A stretch of 47,987 bases of DNA. It comes from Leifsonia sp. 71-9 (lineage in GTDB: Bacteria > Actinomycetota > Actinomycetes > Actinomycetales > Microbacteriaceae). How positions within the stretch are numbered: the first letter of the stretch is position 1; every line of letters begins with the position of its first letter. The DNA is taken from the NCBI RefSeq assembly GCF_001898805.1, contig NZ_MKVJ01000013.1, positions 105,566 through 153,552 of the forward strand. Reading direction: 5' to 3'. Made by a program: the position numbers and the translations under genes. The notes beneath the pieces were generated by a model. It did no database searches and was not told where the DNA came from. It worked only from the letters and a program-made list of their open reading frames with translations. This document shows positions 15,748 through 23,813 of this stretch, piece after piece.

Positions 15748-17598
15748 CTACTTCGCGTCCTTCTTTTCCGTGTCGCCCGAGAGCGCGGCGATGAACGCCT
15801 CCTGGGGGACCTCGACGCGGCCGACCATCTTCATGCGCTTCTTGCCCTCCTTCTGCTTCTCGAGGAGCTTGCGCTTGCGGGTGATGTCGCCGCCGTAGCA
15901 CTTGGCGAGGACGTCCTTTCGCATGGCGCGGATGTTCTCGCGCGCGATGATGCGGGCGCCGATGGCGGCCTGGATCGGCACCTCGAACTGCTGGCGCGGG
16001 ATGAGCTCGCGCAGGCGGCCGGCCATCATCGTGCCGTAGGCATACGCCTTGTCCCGGTGGACGATCGCACTGAACGCGTCGACGGCCTCGCCCTGCAGCA
16101 GGATGTCGACCTTGACGAGGTCGGCCTCCTGCTCGCCCGCGGGCTCGTAGTCGAGGGACGCGTAGCCGGCGGTGCGGCTCTTCAGGTTGTCGAAGAAGTC
16201 GAAGACGATCTCGCCGAGCGGCATCGTGTAGCGGATCTCGACGCGGTCCTCGCCGAGGTACTCCATGCCGAGCAGGGTGCCGCGGCGGCTCTGGCAGAGC
16301 TCCATGATGACGCCGACGTAGTCCTTGGGGGCGAGGATGGCCGCCTTGACGATCGGCTCCTCCACCTTGTCGATCTTGCCGCCCGGGAACTCACTCGGGT
16401 TCGTGACCGTGATGGTCTTCTTGTCCTCGGTCGTGACCTCGTAGACCACGCTCGGCGCGGTGGTGATGAGGTCGAGGCCGAACTCGCGCGAGAGGCGCTC
16501 GGTGATGATCTCCAGGTGCAGGAGGCCGAGGAAGCCGCAGCGGAAGCCGAAGCCGAGCGCGACCGACGTCTCGGGCTCGTAGACGAGCGCGGCGTCGGAG
16601 AGCTTCAGCTTGTCGAGGGCTTCGCGGAGCTCGGGGTAGTCGCTGCCGTCGATCGGGTAGAGACCCGAGAAGACCATCGGCTTGGGCTCGGTGTAGCCGG
16701 GGAGGGCGACCGTCGCGGGCTTCGACGCCGTCGTGATCGTGTCGCCGACCTTGGACTGGCGCACATCCTTCACGCCGGTGATCAGGTAGCCGACCTCGCC
16801 GACGCCCAGACCCTTCGACGGGGTGGGCTCGGGCGAGGAGACGCCGATCTCGAGGATCTCGTGGGTGGCCTTGGTCGACATCATCTGCACGCGCTCGCGC
16901 GGCGACAGCTTGCCGTCCACCATGCGGACGTAGGTGACGACGCCGCGGTAGCTGTCGTAGACGGAGTCGAAGATCATGGCGCGGGCGGGAGCGTCCGCGA
17001 CGCCCACGGGCGCGGGGATCTCCTGCACGACTCGGTCGAGGAGCGCATCGACGCCCATCCCGGTCTTGCCCGAGACACGCAGAACGTCCTCCGGGCGGCC
17101 GCCGATGAGGCTCGCCAGCTCGGCCGCGTACTTCTCGGGGTCGGCGGCGGGGAGGTCGATCTTGTTGAGCACCGGGATGATCGTCAGATCGTTCTCGAGC
17201 GCCAGGTAGAGGTTCGCGAGCGTCTGCGCTTCGATGCCCTGGGCGGCATCCACCAGCAGGATGGCGCCCTCGCACGCGGCGAGCGAACGGGACACCTCGT
17301 AGGTGAAGTCGACGTGGCCGGGCGTGTCGATCATGTTGAGCGCGAAGGTCGACCCGTCGTGCGCCCACGGCATGCGGACGGCCTGGCTCTTGATCGTGAT
17401 GCCGCGCTCGCGCTCGATGTCCATGCGGTCCAGGTACTGGGCGCGCATGTCCCGCTCGGCGACAGCGCCGGTGATCTGCAGCATGCGGTCGGCCAGGGTC
17501 GACTTGCCGTGGTCGATGTGCGCGATGATGCAGAAGTTGCGCAGGAACGCGGGATCGGTGGCGGCGGGCTCGAGGGCCGTCAAAGCTCGTGGTGACAT
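15748..17598 (-). CDS. lepA: Elongation factor 4 (LepA)
   Basis: Translational GTPase of 616 residues that acts on stalled or back-translocating ribosomes. G1 AHIDHGKS is at 26-33, switch I has [11 protein letters not shown]3 is DTPGHVD and G4 NKID. The LepA-specific C-terminal domain ends [23 protein letters not shown], which is diagnostic. I chose ATG at 17598 because the conserved N-terminus begins there; the frame is open further upstream. It lies in the usual neighbourhood of hemW and rpsT. Confidence 0.97.
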   Translation of the reverse strand: MSPRALTALEPAATDPAFLRNFCIIAHIDHGKSTLADRMLQITGAVAERDMRAQYLDRMDIERERGITIKSQAVRMPWAHDGSTFALNMIDTPGHVDFTYEVSRSLAACEGAILLVDAAQGIEAQTLANLYLALENDLTIIPVLNKIDLPAADPEKYAAELASLIGGRPEDVLRVSGKTGMGVDALLDRVVQEIPAPVGVADAPARAMIFDSVYDSYRGVVTYVRMVDGKLSPRERVQMMSTKATHEILEIGVSSPEPTPSKGLGVGEVGYLITGVKDVRQSKVGDTITTASKPATVALPGYTEPKPMVFSGLYPIDGSDYPELREALDKLKLSDAALVYEPETSVALGFGFRCGFLGLLHLEIITERLSREFGLDLITTAPSVVYEVTTEDKKTITVTNPSEFPGGKIDKVEEPIVKAAILAPKDYVGVIMELCQSRRGTLLGMEYLGEDRVEIRYTMPLGEIVFDFFDNLKSRTAGYASLDYEPAGEQEADLVKVDILLQGEAVDAFSAIVHRDKAYAYGTMMAGRLRELIPRQQFEVPIQAAIGARIIARENIRAMRKDVLAKCYGGDITRKRKLLEKQKEGKKRMKMVGRVEVPQEAFIAALSGDTEKKDAK

Positions 17599-17641
17599 CG
17601 TGCCGCCATTCTCCCATGAACGGCCGAGCCCCTCCGACCCG

Positions 17642-18862
17642 TCAGGCGAAGCGCTCGGAGCGCTCCACGACCCGGCCGGCGCCGTCCTCCCAGCGGTAGA
17701 CCTCCGTGCCCTCGATGTAGACGCGCTCGGCACGCGAGTTCACGTCGAGCGGGTCCCCCGACCACACGACCACGTCGCCGTCGCGTCCCGGGGCCAGGGC
17801 GCCGATCCGCTCGTCGAGGCCCAGGAACGCTGCCGGGTTGACGGTGAGCGCCTCGAGCGCGGTCTGGTGCGGCAGTCCGTCCTTGACGGCGAGGGCCGCC
17901 TGGTAGACGAGGAAGTTGATCGGGACGACCGGGTGGTCCGTCGTGATCGCGACGCGCACGCCCGCCGCCGCGAGGGTGGCGAGGTTGGCGATGGCGCGGT
18001 CCCGCAGCTCGACCTTGGAGCGGGAGGTGAACATCGGCCCGAAGATGACCGGGATGTCGCGCTCGGCGAGCACGTCCGCGATCTTGTGCGCCTCGGTGCC
18101 GTGGTTCACGACGAGCTTGTAGCCGAACTCGTCGGCCAGGCGCAGGGCCGTGGCGATGTCGTCGTGGCGGTGCGTGTGCTGGTCCCAGTAGAGCTCGCCG
18201 TCGAGCACCCGGACGAGGGTCTCCTTGGTGAGATCGCGGGCGAACGCCTTGCCGTCGCGCTCGGCCTCGTCGCGCTGGGCGCGGTAGTTCTGCGCCTCCA
18301 CGAACGCCTGGCGGATGATCATCGCGACACCCAGACGCGTGCTCGGGGTGACGTTCTTCGCGCCGTAGACGCGCTTCGGGTTCTCGCCCAGCGCCGACTT
18401 CACGCTGACGGCCGCCTTGATGACCTGCTCGTCGATCGTCCGGCCGCCCCAGGACTTGATCGCGACGGTCTGGCCGCCGATCGGGTTGCCGGATCCGGGC
18501 TTGACGACGATGGAGGTGACGCCGCCCGAGAGTGCGTCGCGGAAGCCCTCGTCGTCGATGTTCACGGCGTCGATCGCGCGCACCGCCGCGGTGTTCGGCG
18601 TCGTCATCTCGTTGGTGTCGTCGCCCGCGGGTCCGTTGGCCTCCTCGTGGATGCCGACGTGCCCGTGCGACTCGACGAAGCCGGGCAGCACCCACTTGCC
18701 GGTCGCGTCGACCGTCGGGACGCCGTCCGGGATGTCGACCTCGCCCGCCGCGCCCACGGCCTCGATCACGCCGTCGCGGATGAGGACGGTGCCGCCCTCG
18801 ATCGGCTCTCCGAGCACGGGGACGACGCGGGCGTTGACGATGGCGATGGTCGAAGCAGTCAT
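17642..18862 (-). CDS. Amidohydrolase (imidazolonepropionase-like)
   Basis: Metal-dependent hydrolase of 406 residues. The N-terminal small beta-sandwich ([32 protein letters not shown]) is followed by the metal HxH in VESHGHVG (His66, His68), further metal histidines near [12 protein letters not shown] and [11 protein letters not shown], and the metal Asp in ITTDHPV. The C-terminal [26 protein letters not shown] is the classic amidohydrolase ending. The substrate cannot be assigned. The ATG at 18862 is seven bases after TAGGCT, a probable leaderless start. It diverges from the epimerase gene. Confidence 0.92.
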   Translation of the reverse strand: MTASTIAIVNARVVPVLGEPIEGGTVLIRDGVIEAVGAAGEVDIPDGVPTVDATGKWVLPGFVESHGHVGIHEEANGPAGDDTNEMTTPNTAAVRAIDAVNIDDEGFRDALSGGVTSIVVKPGSGNPIGGQTVAIKSWGGRTIDEQVIKAAVSVKSALGENPKRVYGAKNVTPSTRLGVAMIIRQAFVEAQNYRAQRDEAERDGKAFARDLTKETLVRVLDGELYWDQHTHRHDDIATALRLADEFGYKLVVNHGTEAHKIADVLAERDIPVIFGPMFTSRSKVELRDRAIANLATLAAAGVRVAITTDHPVVPINFLVYQAALAVKDGLPHQTALEALTVNPAAFLGLDERIGALAPGRDGDVVVWSGDPLDVNSRAERVYIEGTEVYRWEDGAGRVVERSERFA

Positions 18863-18869
18863 GGGGTCG

Positions 18870-18875
18870 AGCCTA
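18870..18875 (-). promoter_or_regulatory. -10 hexamer TAGGCT, leaderless start of the amidohydrolase gene
   Basis: Minus-strand TAGGCT-CGACCCC-ATG leaves seven bases between hexamer and start codon, and no ribosome binding site lies in between. Confidence 0.45.
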
Positions 18876-18927
18876 CGCTCGCCGTCAGGCGGGGAATGCG
18901 CCGGCGCCGGCAGTGTTGGATGGGAGC

Positions 18928-19818
18928 ATGAGCATCCTCCTGACCGGCGCGACCGGCTACATCGGCACCTCCGTCCTCCCCCGCCTCCTCGAGGAGGGGC
19001 ACTCCGTGACCGCCCTCGTCCGCAACGCCGAGAAGGCGGCGATCGTGGAGGCCGCGGGCGCAACGGCGCTGATCGGCGACGCGACCGACAGCGACCTGGT
19101 CGCGGAGACGGCCCTCGCGAGCGACGGCGTCCTGCACCTCGCTTCCGGGGAGGACGTCGACCCGGTCTTCATCACCGCCGTGCTGCGGGGCCTCGAGGGC
19201 AGCGACAAGCCGTTCGTGCACACCGGCGGGATCTGGACCTACGGCTCCAACGCCGACATCACGGAGGACTCCCCCGCCGCTCCGCCCGCGCTCACCGCGT
19301 GGCGCGGAGCGAACGAGGCCCGCGTCCTCGGCGCGGAGGGCGTACGCGGGATCGTCGTCGTCCCGTCCATCGTCTACGGCCGCGGTGCCGGCCTGGCCCG
19401 CCTGATCGTCGACGCTCCGCGCGGCGAAGGCGTCGCTCCGGCGCTGCACCTGATCGGGGACGGGGCGCAGCACTGGGCGACCGTGCACGTCGACGACCTC
19501 GCCGCCCTCTACGTGCTCGCGCTCGAGCAGGGTGACGCCGGCTCCGTGTACCTCGGGGCGAGCGGCGCCAACCCGACCGTTCGCGAGCTCGGGGAGGCCG
19601 CTGCCACCGCTGCGGGAATCGCCGGCGGCGTGGTCGCCGAGACGGTCGAGGAGACCTCCGAGCGTCTCGGCGCGGGGCTCACCGAGGCGCTGCTGCTCGA
19701 CCAGCAGTCGCGCGGATCCAAGGGCCGCATCGACCTCGGCTGGGAGCCCAACGGGCCGACGCTGCTCGACGAGATCACGTCCGGCTCGTACGCACCGGAG
19801 TCGGTCGACGCCCGCTGA
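18928..19818 (+). CDS. NAD-dependent epimerase/dehydratase family protein (extended SDR)
   Basis: 296-residue Rossmann-fold protein. The nucleotide site GATGYIG is at 7-13. GVLHLASGEDVDP and HTGGIWTYG follow, then a lipid-like VVVPSIVYGRGAGL region. The canonical YxxxK is not obvious; around the expected position the sequence reads LTAWRGANEARVL, so catalysis may differ or the protein may act as a binding or regulatory SDR. The ATG at 18928 is the likely start, as the Rossmann strand begins at once; a GTG at 18913 is an alternative. It lies upstream of rpsT but has no visible coupling to it. Substrate unknown. Confidence 0.88.
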   Translation: MSILLTGATGYIGTSVLPRLLEEGHSVTALVRNAEKAAIVEAAGATALIGDATDSDLVAETALASDGVLHLASGEDVDPVFITAVLRGLEGSDKPFVHTGGIWTYGSNADITEDSPAAPPALTAWRGANEARVLGAEGVRGIVVVPSIVYGRGAGLARLIVDAPRGEGVAPALHLIGDGAQHWATVHVDDLAALYVLALEQGDAGSVYLGASGANPTVRELGEAAATAAGIAGGVVAETVEETSERLGAGLTEALLLDQQSRGSKGRIDLGWEPNGPTLLDEITSGSYAPESVDAR

Positions 19819-19829
19819 TCCCGCCGCAT

Positions 19830-19858
19830 TTGGCGCAGAGGTTGCCCGCTGGTAAAGT
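19830..19858 (+). promoter_or_regulatory. rpsT: rpsT promoter TTGGCG-N17-TAAAGT
   Basis: TTGGCG (19830-19835) and TAAAGT (19853-19858) with a 17-base spacer fit a housekeeping sigma promoter. Transcription would start near 19865 and leave a leader of about 97 bases before the rpsT GTG. Confidence 0.6.
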
Positions 19859-19872
19859 TGTTTGTTGGCTTG

Positions 19873-19892
19873 CGTGTGGGTGTACCCGCACG
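19873..19892 (+). promoter_or_regulatory. Hairpin in the rpsT 5' leader
   Basis: CGTGTGGGT and ACCCGCACG pair along nine positions (one U-G pair) with a minimal loop. It lies just after the predicted transcription start. It could stabilise the message or be an S20 autoregulation site; both are inference. Confidence 0.45.
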
Positions 19893-19961
19893 AACGCCGG
19901 GAAGCGCCCTCTCTCGCTGAACGGCACATCCGATACTCACTTCGAACGAAAGTAACCATTC

Positions 19962-20222
19962 GTGGCAAACATCAAGTCGCAGATCAAGCGCAACCGCACC
20001 AACAAGAAGGCGCAGGAGCGCAACAAGTCCGTCAAGAGCGAGCTCAAGACGGCCATCCGCGCGACCCGTGAGGCCGTTGTCGCGGGCGACAAGGACAAGG
20101 CGACCGCGGCGCTGCGCATCGCGTCCAAGAAGATCGACAAGGCCGCCAGCAAGGGCGTCATCCACCAGAACCAGGCGGCGAACCGCAAGTCGTCCATCGC
20201 CAAGCAGGTCGCCGCTCTCTGA
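19962..20222 (+). CDS. rpsT: 30S ribosomal protein S20
   Basis: Primary 16S rRNA-binding protein of the small subunit. 86 residues, very basic: [22 protein letters not shown], then [14 protein letters not shown] and [17 protein letters not shown], matching S20 throughout. The start is GTG at 19962, since the universal second and third residues Ala-Asn follow. The ribosome site is weak (GAAAG). A long structured leader precedes and a strong terminator follows, so it is transcribed alone. It normally neighbours holA; here a HelR gene intervenes. Confidence 0.98.
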   Translation: MANIKSQIKRNRTNKKAQERNKSVKSELKTAIRATREAVVAGDKDKATAALRIASKKIDKAASKGVIHQNQAANRKSSIAKQVAAL

Positions 20223-20261
20223 GCAGATGACCTCCGCGGGAGCTGATCCCGCGCAGCGAAG

Positions 20262-20305
20262 AGCCCCCGCTCCCGAGGACCACGGTCCGACGGCGGGGGC
20301 TTTCT
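20262..20305 (+). terminator. Intrinsic terminator after rpsT
   Basis: AGCCCCCGC (20262-20270) pairs with GCGGGGGCT (20293-20301), followed by TTCT. The loop contains an inner GGACC-AC-GGTCC hairpin. It lies 40 bases after the rpsT stop and separates rpsT from helR. Confidence 0.85.
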
Positions 20306-20378
20306 GCATCTGAACGCGGGTGGAGCGACGCGTCCCGAGGTTGCACGCCTCCCGCATTTCCAGGATAACGGGACCCAC

Positions 20379-20398
20379 CCCGCTTGCGGCAAGGCCCC
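20379..20398 (+). promoter_or_regulatory. Rifamycin-associated element (RAE) upstream of helR
   Basis: The stretch G-CTTGCGGCAAG-GCCCC (20382-20398) matches the RAE motif as I remember it (GGGGCTTGCGGCAAGGCCCC), with only the first three G positions different. The core CTTGC-G-GCAAG is a perfect palindrome. It ends four bases before the first possible helR ATG. RAEs precede rifamycin-resistance genes in actinobacteria and mediate rifamycin induction. TTGCGG inside it could serve as a -35, with CAGAAT (20409-20414) as a poorly spaced -10. Confidence 0.8.
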
Positions 20399-20402
20399 CG
20401 TC

Positions 20403-22748
20403 ATGCACCAGAATCGGTTCCTCTCCCTCCCGATTGGACGCGCATTGACCGATTCCCCACGCTCCCCGTTCGCGCTCTCCGCTCATCCCGCCAAGGCCTC
20501 ACCCGCACTCATCGAGGACGATGAGCGACACTTCGCCCGCATCGAGCGCAGCCTGGCGGCGCAGCTCCACGAGCTGGAGCGCCGGCTCGACGCCGAACTC
20601 CGGGCGCCCCTCGGGAGCGGACAGGACGCCTACGAGCGCGACCTCGAGATCCGGAGGCTGAACGGCCGCATCCGTGTACTGCGCCGCTTCGGGCTCGATC
20701 TCTGCATCGGCCGGATCGTCGGGGACCACGAGACGCAGTACATCGGCCGGATCGGACTCGTCGACGGTGACGGCGAGCGGCTGCTGCTCGACTGGCGCGC
20801 GCCGGCCGCCGAGCCGTTCTTCGGGGCGACCGTGGTGGACCCGATGGGGGCGCTCAGCCGTCGGCGGTACCGGTGGACCGACGGGTGGATCACGGACTAC
20901 TGGGACGAGGCGTTCGCGCCCGGCAGCGCGACCTCCGGCGTCGCGCTCGACGACCAGTCGGCGTTCATCGCCAGCCTGGGGGCCAGCCGGTCACCGCGCA
21001 TGCGCGATGTGCTCGGGACGATCCAGGCCGATCAGGACGCGATCATCCGCGCCGGCGCACGCGGCGCCCTCGTGGTCGACGGCGGCCCCGGCACGGGGAA
21101 GACGGTCGTCGCTCTTCACCGGGCCGCCTACCTGCTCTACGCCGACCCGCGCCTGACGAGCGGACGGGGTGGGGTGCTCGTCGTGGGGCCGTCGCACGCG
21201 TACACCGACTTCGTGAGCGACATCCTCCCCGGGCTCGGCGAGGACGGCGTCCACACCTGCACCCTGGCGGACCTCGTCCCCGAGGGCCCGGCCGCCCGGG
21301 CAGAGCCCGATCGCCGGGTGGCGCTGCTCAAGGCCGACGGCCGTATGCCCGGCGCCGTGGAGGCCGCGATCCGGCTCTCCGAGCGGGCGCCGCAGCGCAC
21401 CACCGTGATCGACACGGCGTGGGGCGAATTACGTCTCGGCCCGGCGGAGTGGGCGGAGGCGTTCGCTGCCGCCGATCCCGCCGTCTCGCACAACGAGGCG
21501 CGCGAGGTCGTCTGGGAGGCCCTGCTCGCGATCCTCGTCGACGCGGTCGCCTCGCGCTCCTCGATCCAGGGCGACCCTGCCGGTCGCTGGGACGGCGAAG
21601 GCTGGGGCGATGCGGGAGCTGAGGTCTCGAGCCCCACCGCGGACGACGACGCGGAACGGTGGGGCTTCGATGACGAGGAGGAGTTCGACGCGTACGGCCT
21701 CACGGCCCCCGATGCGGACGCGGAGACGGTCCGGCGCGTGCTCATCCGGGAGACGCCCCTGCGCGGCCTGTTCGACACGGCCTGGCCCCTGCTCGACCCG
21801 CCTGGGGTCGTGCGTCGTCTGTGGACCTCTCCTGACCTCCTGCGCCGCTGCGCGCCCTGGCTCGACGCTGCGGAGGCGGCGCTCCTGCAGCGGGCGTCCG
21901 CCGCACCGTGGAGGCTGTCGGACCTGCCGCTCCTCGACGCGGCGCACCGGCGGGCGGGCGACCCCGAGGCGGCCGAGCGGCGGCGCCGTGCGGTCGCGGA
22001 GGCGGCCGCCGACCGGGAGGTCATGGATGACGTGGTCGAGCGCCTGATCGCGACCGACGACTCCGATCTGAAGATCATGTCCATGCTGCGGGGCCAGGAT
22101 CTGCGGGGCGTGCTCAACACGGTCGCCGTCCCGGAGGTGTCGGACACGGGCCGGCTCGGCGGCCCGTTCGCGCACATCGTCGTGGACGAGGCGCAGGAGC
22201 TGACCGCAGCGGAGTGGAGCATGCTGGTCGGCCGCGTCCCGTCGCGCAGCGTCACGGTCGTCGGCGACCGAGCCCAGGCGCGGCACGGTTTCGTGGAGTC
22301 CTGGGAGGAACGACTGGCCGGTGTCGGCCTGAGCGACGCGACGGTCGCGTCCCTCACGATCAACTACCGGACGCCGGCGCCGGTCATGGCGGAGGCGGCG
22401 CCGGTCATCCGCTCCGTCCTCCGGGATGCGAACGTCCCCACCTCGATCCGCGACAACGGCATCCCGGTGCGGCGCGCCGCGTTCGCCGATCGGGACCGCA
22501 TCCTCGCCGACTGGCTGGCGGCGCATGACGAGGGGACGGCGTGCGTCATCGGCGACCCCGCGTTCGTGCCGCGCGGTCGCGTGCGTGCACTCACGCCCGC
22601 GGAGGCCAAGGGGCTGGAGTTCGATCTGGTGGTGCTGGTCGATGACGAGGAGCTGCCGGCGACCGATCCGTTCGAGGCCGCTGTCGACCGCTATGTCGCG
22701 ATGACCCGCACGACCGGGGAGCTCGTGCTGCTGGGCCGGTCCGCGTGA
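20403..22748 (+). CDS. helR: RNA polymerase recycling motor ATPase HelR (HelD/UvrD-like)
   Basis: Superfamily-1 helicase-like ATPase of 781 residues (767 from an alternative start). HelR binds rifamycin-inhibited RNA polymerase, displaces the drug and recycles the enzyme. Walker A GGPGTGKT is at 227-234, Walker B VVDEAQEL has Asp595-Glu596, and late UvrD motifs include VVGDRAQA, INYRTPAPV and the C-terminal VAMTRTTGELVLL. The N-terminal coiled region (about 36-90) and RFGLDLCIGRI...DWRAPAAEPFFGA with DQSAFIASLG match the HelR branch as I recall it. An RAE lies just upstream. The ATG at 20403 nearly touches the RAE; the TTG at 20445 (LTDSPRSPFALS) better matches family N-termini. Convergent with holA. 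Confidence 0.93.
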   Translation: MHQNRFLSLPIGRALTDSPRSPFALSAHPAKASPALIEDDERHFARIERSLAAQLHELERRLDAELRAPLGSGQDAYERDLEIRRLNGRIRVLRRFGLDLCIGRIVGDHETQYIGRIGLVDGDGERLLLDWRAPAAEPFFGATVVDPMGALSRRRYRWTDGWITDYWDEAFAPGSATSGVALDDQSAFIASLGASRSPRMRDVLGTIQADQDAIIRAGARGALVVDGGPGTGKTVVALHRAAYLLYADPRLTSGRGGVLVVGPSHAYTDFVSDILPGLGEDGVHTCTLADLVPEGPAARAEPDRRVALLKADGRMPGAVEAAIRLSERAPQRTTVIDTAWGELRLGPAEWAEAFAAADPAVSHNEAREVVWEALLAILVDAVASRSSIQGDPAGRWDGEGWGDAGAEVSSPTADDDAERWGFDDEEEFDAYGLTAPDADAETVRRVLIRETPLRGLFDTAWPLLDPPGVVRRLWTSPDLLRRCAPWLDAAEAALLQRASAAPWRLSDLPLLDAAHRRAGDPEAAERRRRAVAEAAADREVMDDVVERLIATDDSDLKIMSMLRGQDLRGVLNTVAVPEVSDTGRLGGPFAHIVVDEAQELTAAEWSMLVGRVPSRSVTVVGDRAQARHGFVESWEERLAGVGLSDATVASLTINYRTPAPVMAEAAPVIRSVLRDANVPTSIRDNGIPVRRAAFADRDRILADWLAAHDEGTACVIGDPAFVPRGRVRALTPAEAKGLEFDLVVLVDDEELPATDPFEAAVDRYVAMTRTTGELVLLGRSA

Positions 22749-22757
22749 GCGGACCGC

Positions 22758-23813
22758 TCAGCCTCGCCCTCGGCCGCTGACGATCCGGATCATCCGCTCC
22801 AGGGCGAACACCGGGTCCCGGCCGCCGCCCTTCACGTTCGCGTCGGTCTCGGCGAGCACCTCGATGCAGCGGCCGAGGCCGTCCTCCGTCCAGCCCTGCA
22901 GGTCGCGCTTGGCGCGGTCGACCTGCCACGGCGCGAGCCCGAACTGCTGGGCCAGCTGTCCTGAGCCGCCGCGCGCTCCGGAGATCTTCGCCATCGTGCG
23001 GATCTTGCTCGCGAATGCGGCCACCATCGGCACGGGGTCGGCGCCAGACGCGAGCGCGTGGCGCATGGTGATGAGCGCCTCGCCATGTCGGCCGGCGATG
23101 GCGGCGTCGGCGACCTGGAACGCGTTCGTCTCGACGCGACCGCCGTAGTACTTGTCGACCGTCGCCTCGGTGATCTGCTCCGCCGCGTCGGAGATGAGCT
23201 GCTGGCACGCGGCGGCCATCTCCGCGAGATCGTCCGAGAAGGCCGACGTGATCGCCCGAAGGGCGCCCGGGGTGACCTTGCGGCCGGCGCTGGCGAACTC
23301 GGCCTGCGTGAACTCGTACTTCTCGGCGTCCTTCTTCAGCTCGGTGCAGACCACTTCGATGCCGCCGCCCGAGCCGGACCGGATCGCGTCGAGCAGCTTC
23401 TTGCCCCGCACTCCCCCGGCGTGGCGCAGCACGACGACGGTGCCGTCGGCGGGCGCGGAGAGGTACTCGAGCATCTCGGTGAGGAACGCGTCGGTGCACT
23501 TCTCGACCGCGTCGACGCGGATGAGCCGCGGCTCCCCGAAGAGGGAGGGGCTCGCGAGCGTGATGAGCTCGCCCGGCGCGTAGTCCGCCGCGGAGACGTC
23601 ACTGATCTCGAGGCTCGGGTCCTCCGCCTTGAGCGCGTCGCGCAGGTTGCGGATCGCGCGGTCGGCGAGGAATCCCTCCGTCCCGGACACCAGCACCACG
23701 GGTGCGGAGCGGATCTGGTTCCAGGCGAGCTGCGGGATCGCCGCCGCGACCGCGCGGGCCTTGCTGGCTCCGGAGCGGCTCGCGCTGCTTCGGCCGGTGT
23801 TCCTGGTCGCCAC
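22758..23813 (-). CDS. holA: DNA polymerase III subunit delta
   Basis: Clamp-loader subunit that opens the beta sliding clamp. 351 residues from GTG at 23813. The delta hallmark APVVLVSGTEGFLADRAI is near residues 37-55, then ASPSLFGEPRLIRVD and the central PADGTVVVLRHAGGVRGKKLLD. The C-terminal domain has LAQQFGLAPWQVDRAKRDLQGW. GAGGAGG lies about four bases before the GTG, which fixes the start. The gene begins inside the 3' part of the comEC reading frame (478-base overlap, different frame). Standard rpsT-holA-comEC neighbourhood, with helR inserted. Confidence 0.95.
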   Translation of the reverse strand: MATRNTGRSSASRSGASKARAVAAAIPQLAWNQIRSAPVVLVSGTEGFLADRAIRNLRDALKAEDPSLEISDVSAADYAPGELITLASPSLFGEPRLIRVDAVEKCTDAFLTEMLEYLSAPADGTVVVLRHAGGVRGKKLLDAIRSGSGGGIEVVCTELKKDAEKYEFTQAEFASAGRKVTPGALRAITSAFSDDLAEMAAACQQLISDAAEQITEATVDKYYGGRVETNAFQVADAAIAGRHGEALITMRHALASGADPVPMVAAFASKIRTMAKISGARGGSGQLAQQFGLAPWQVDRAKRDLQGWTEDGLGRCIEVLAETDANVKGGGRDPVFALERMIRIVSGRGRG

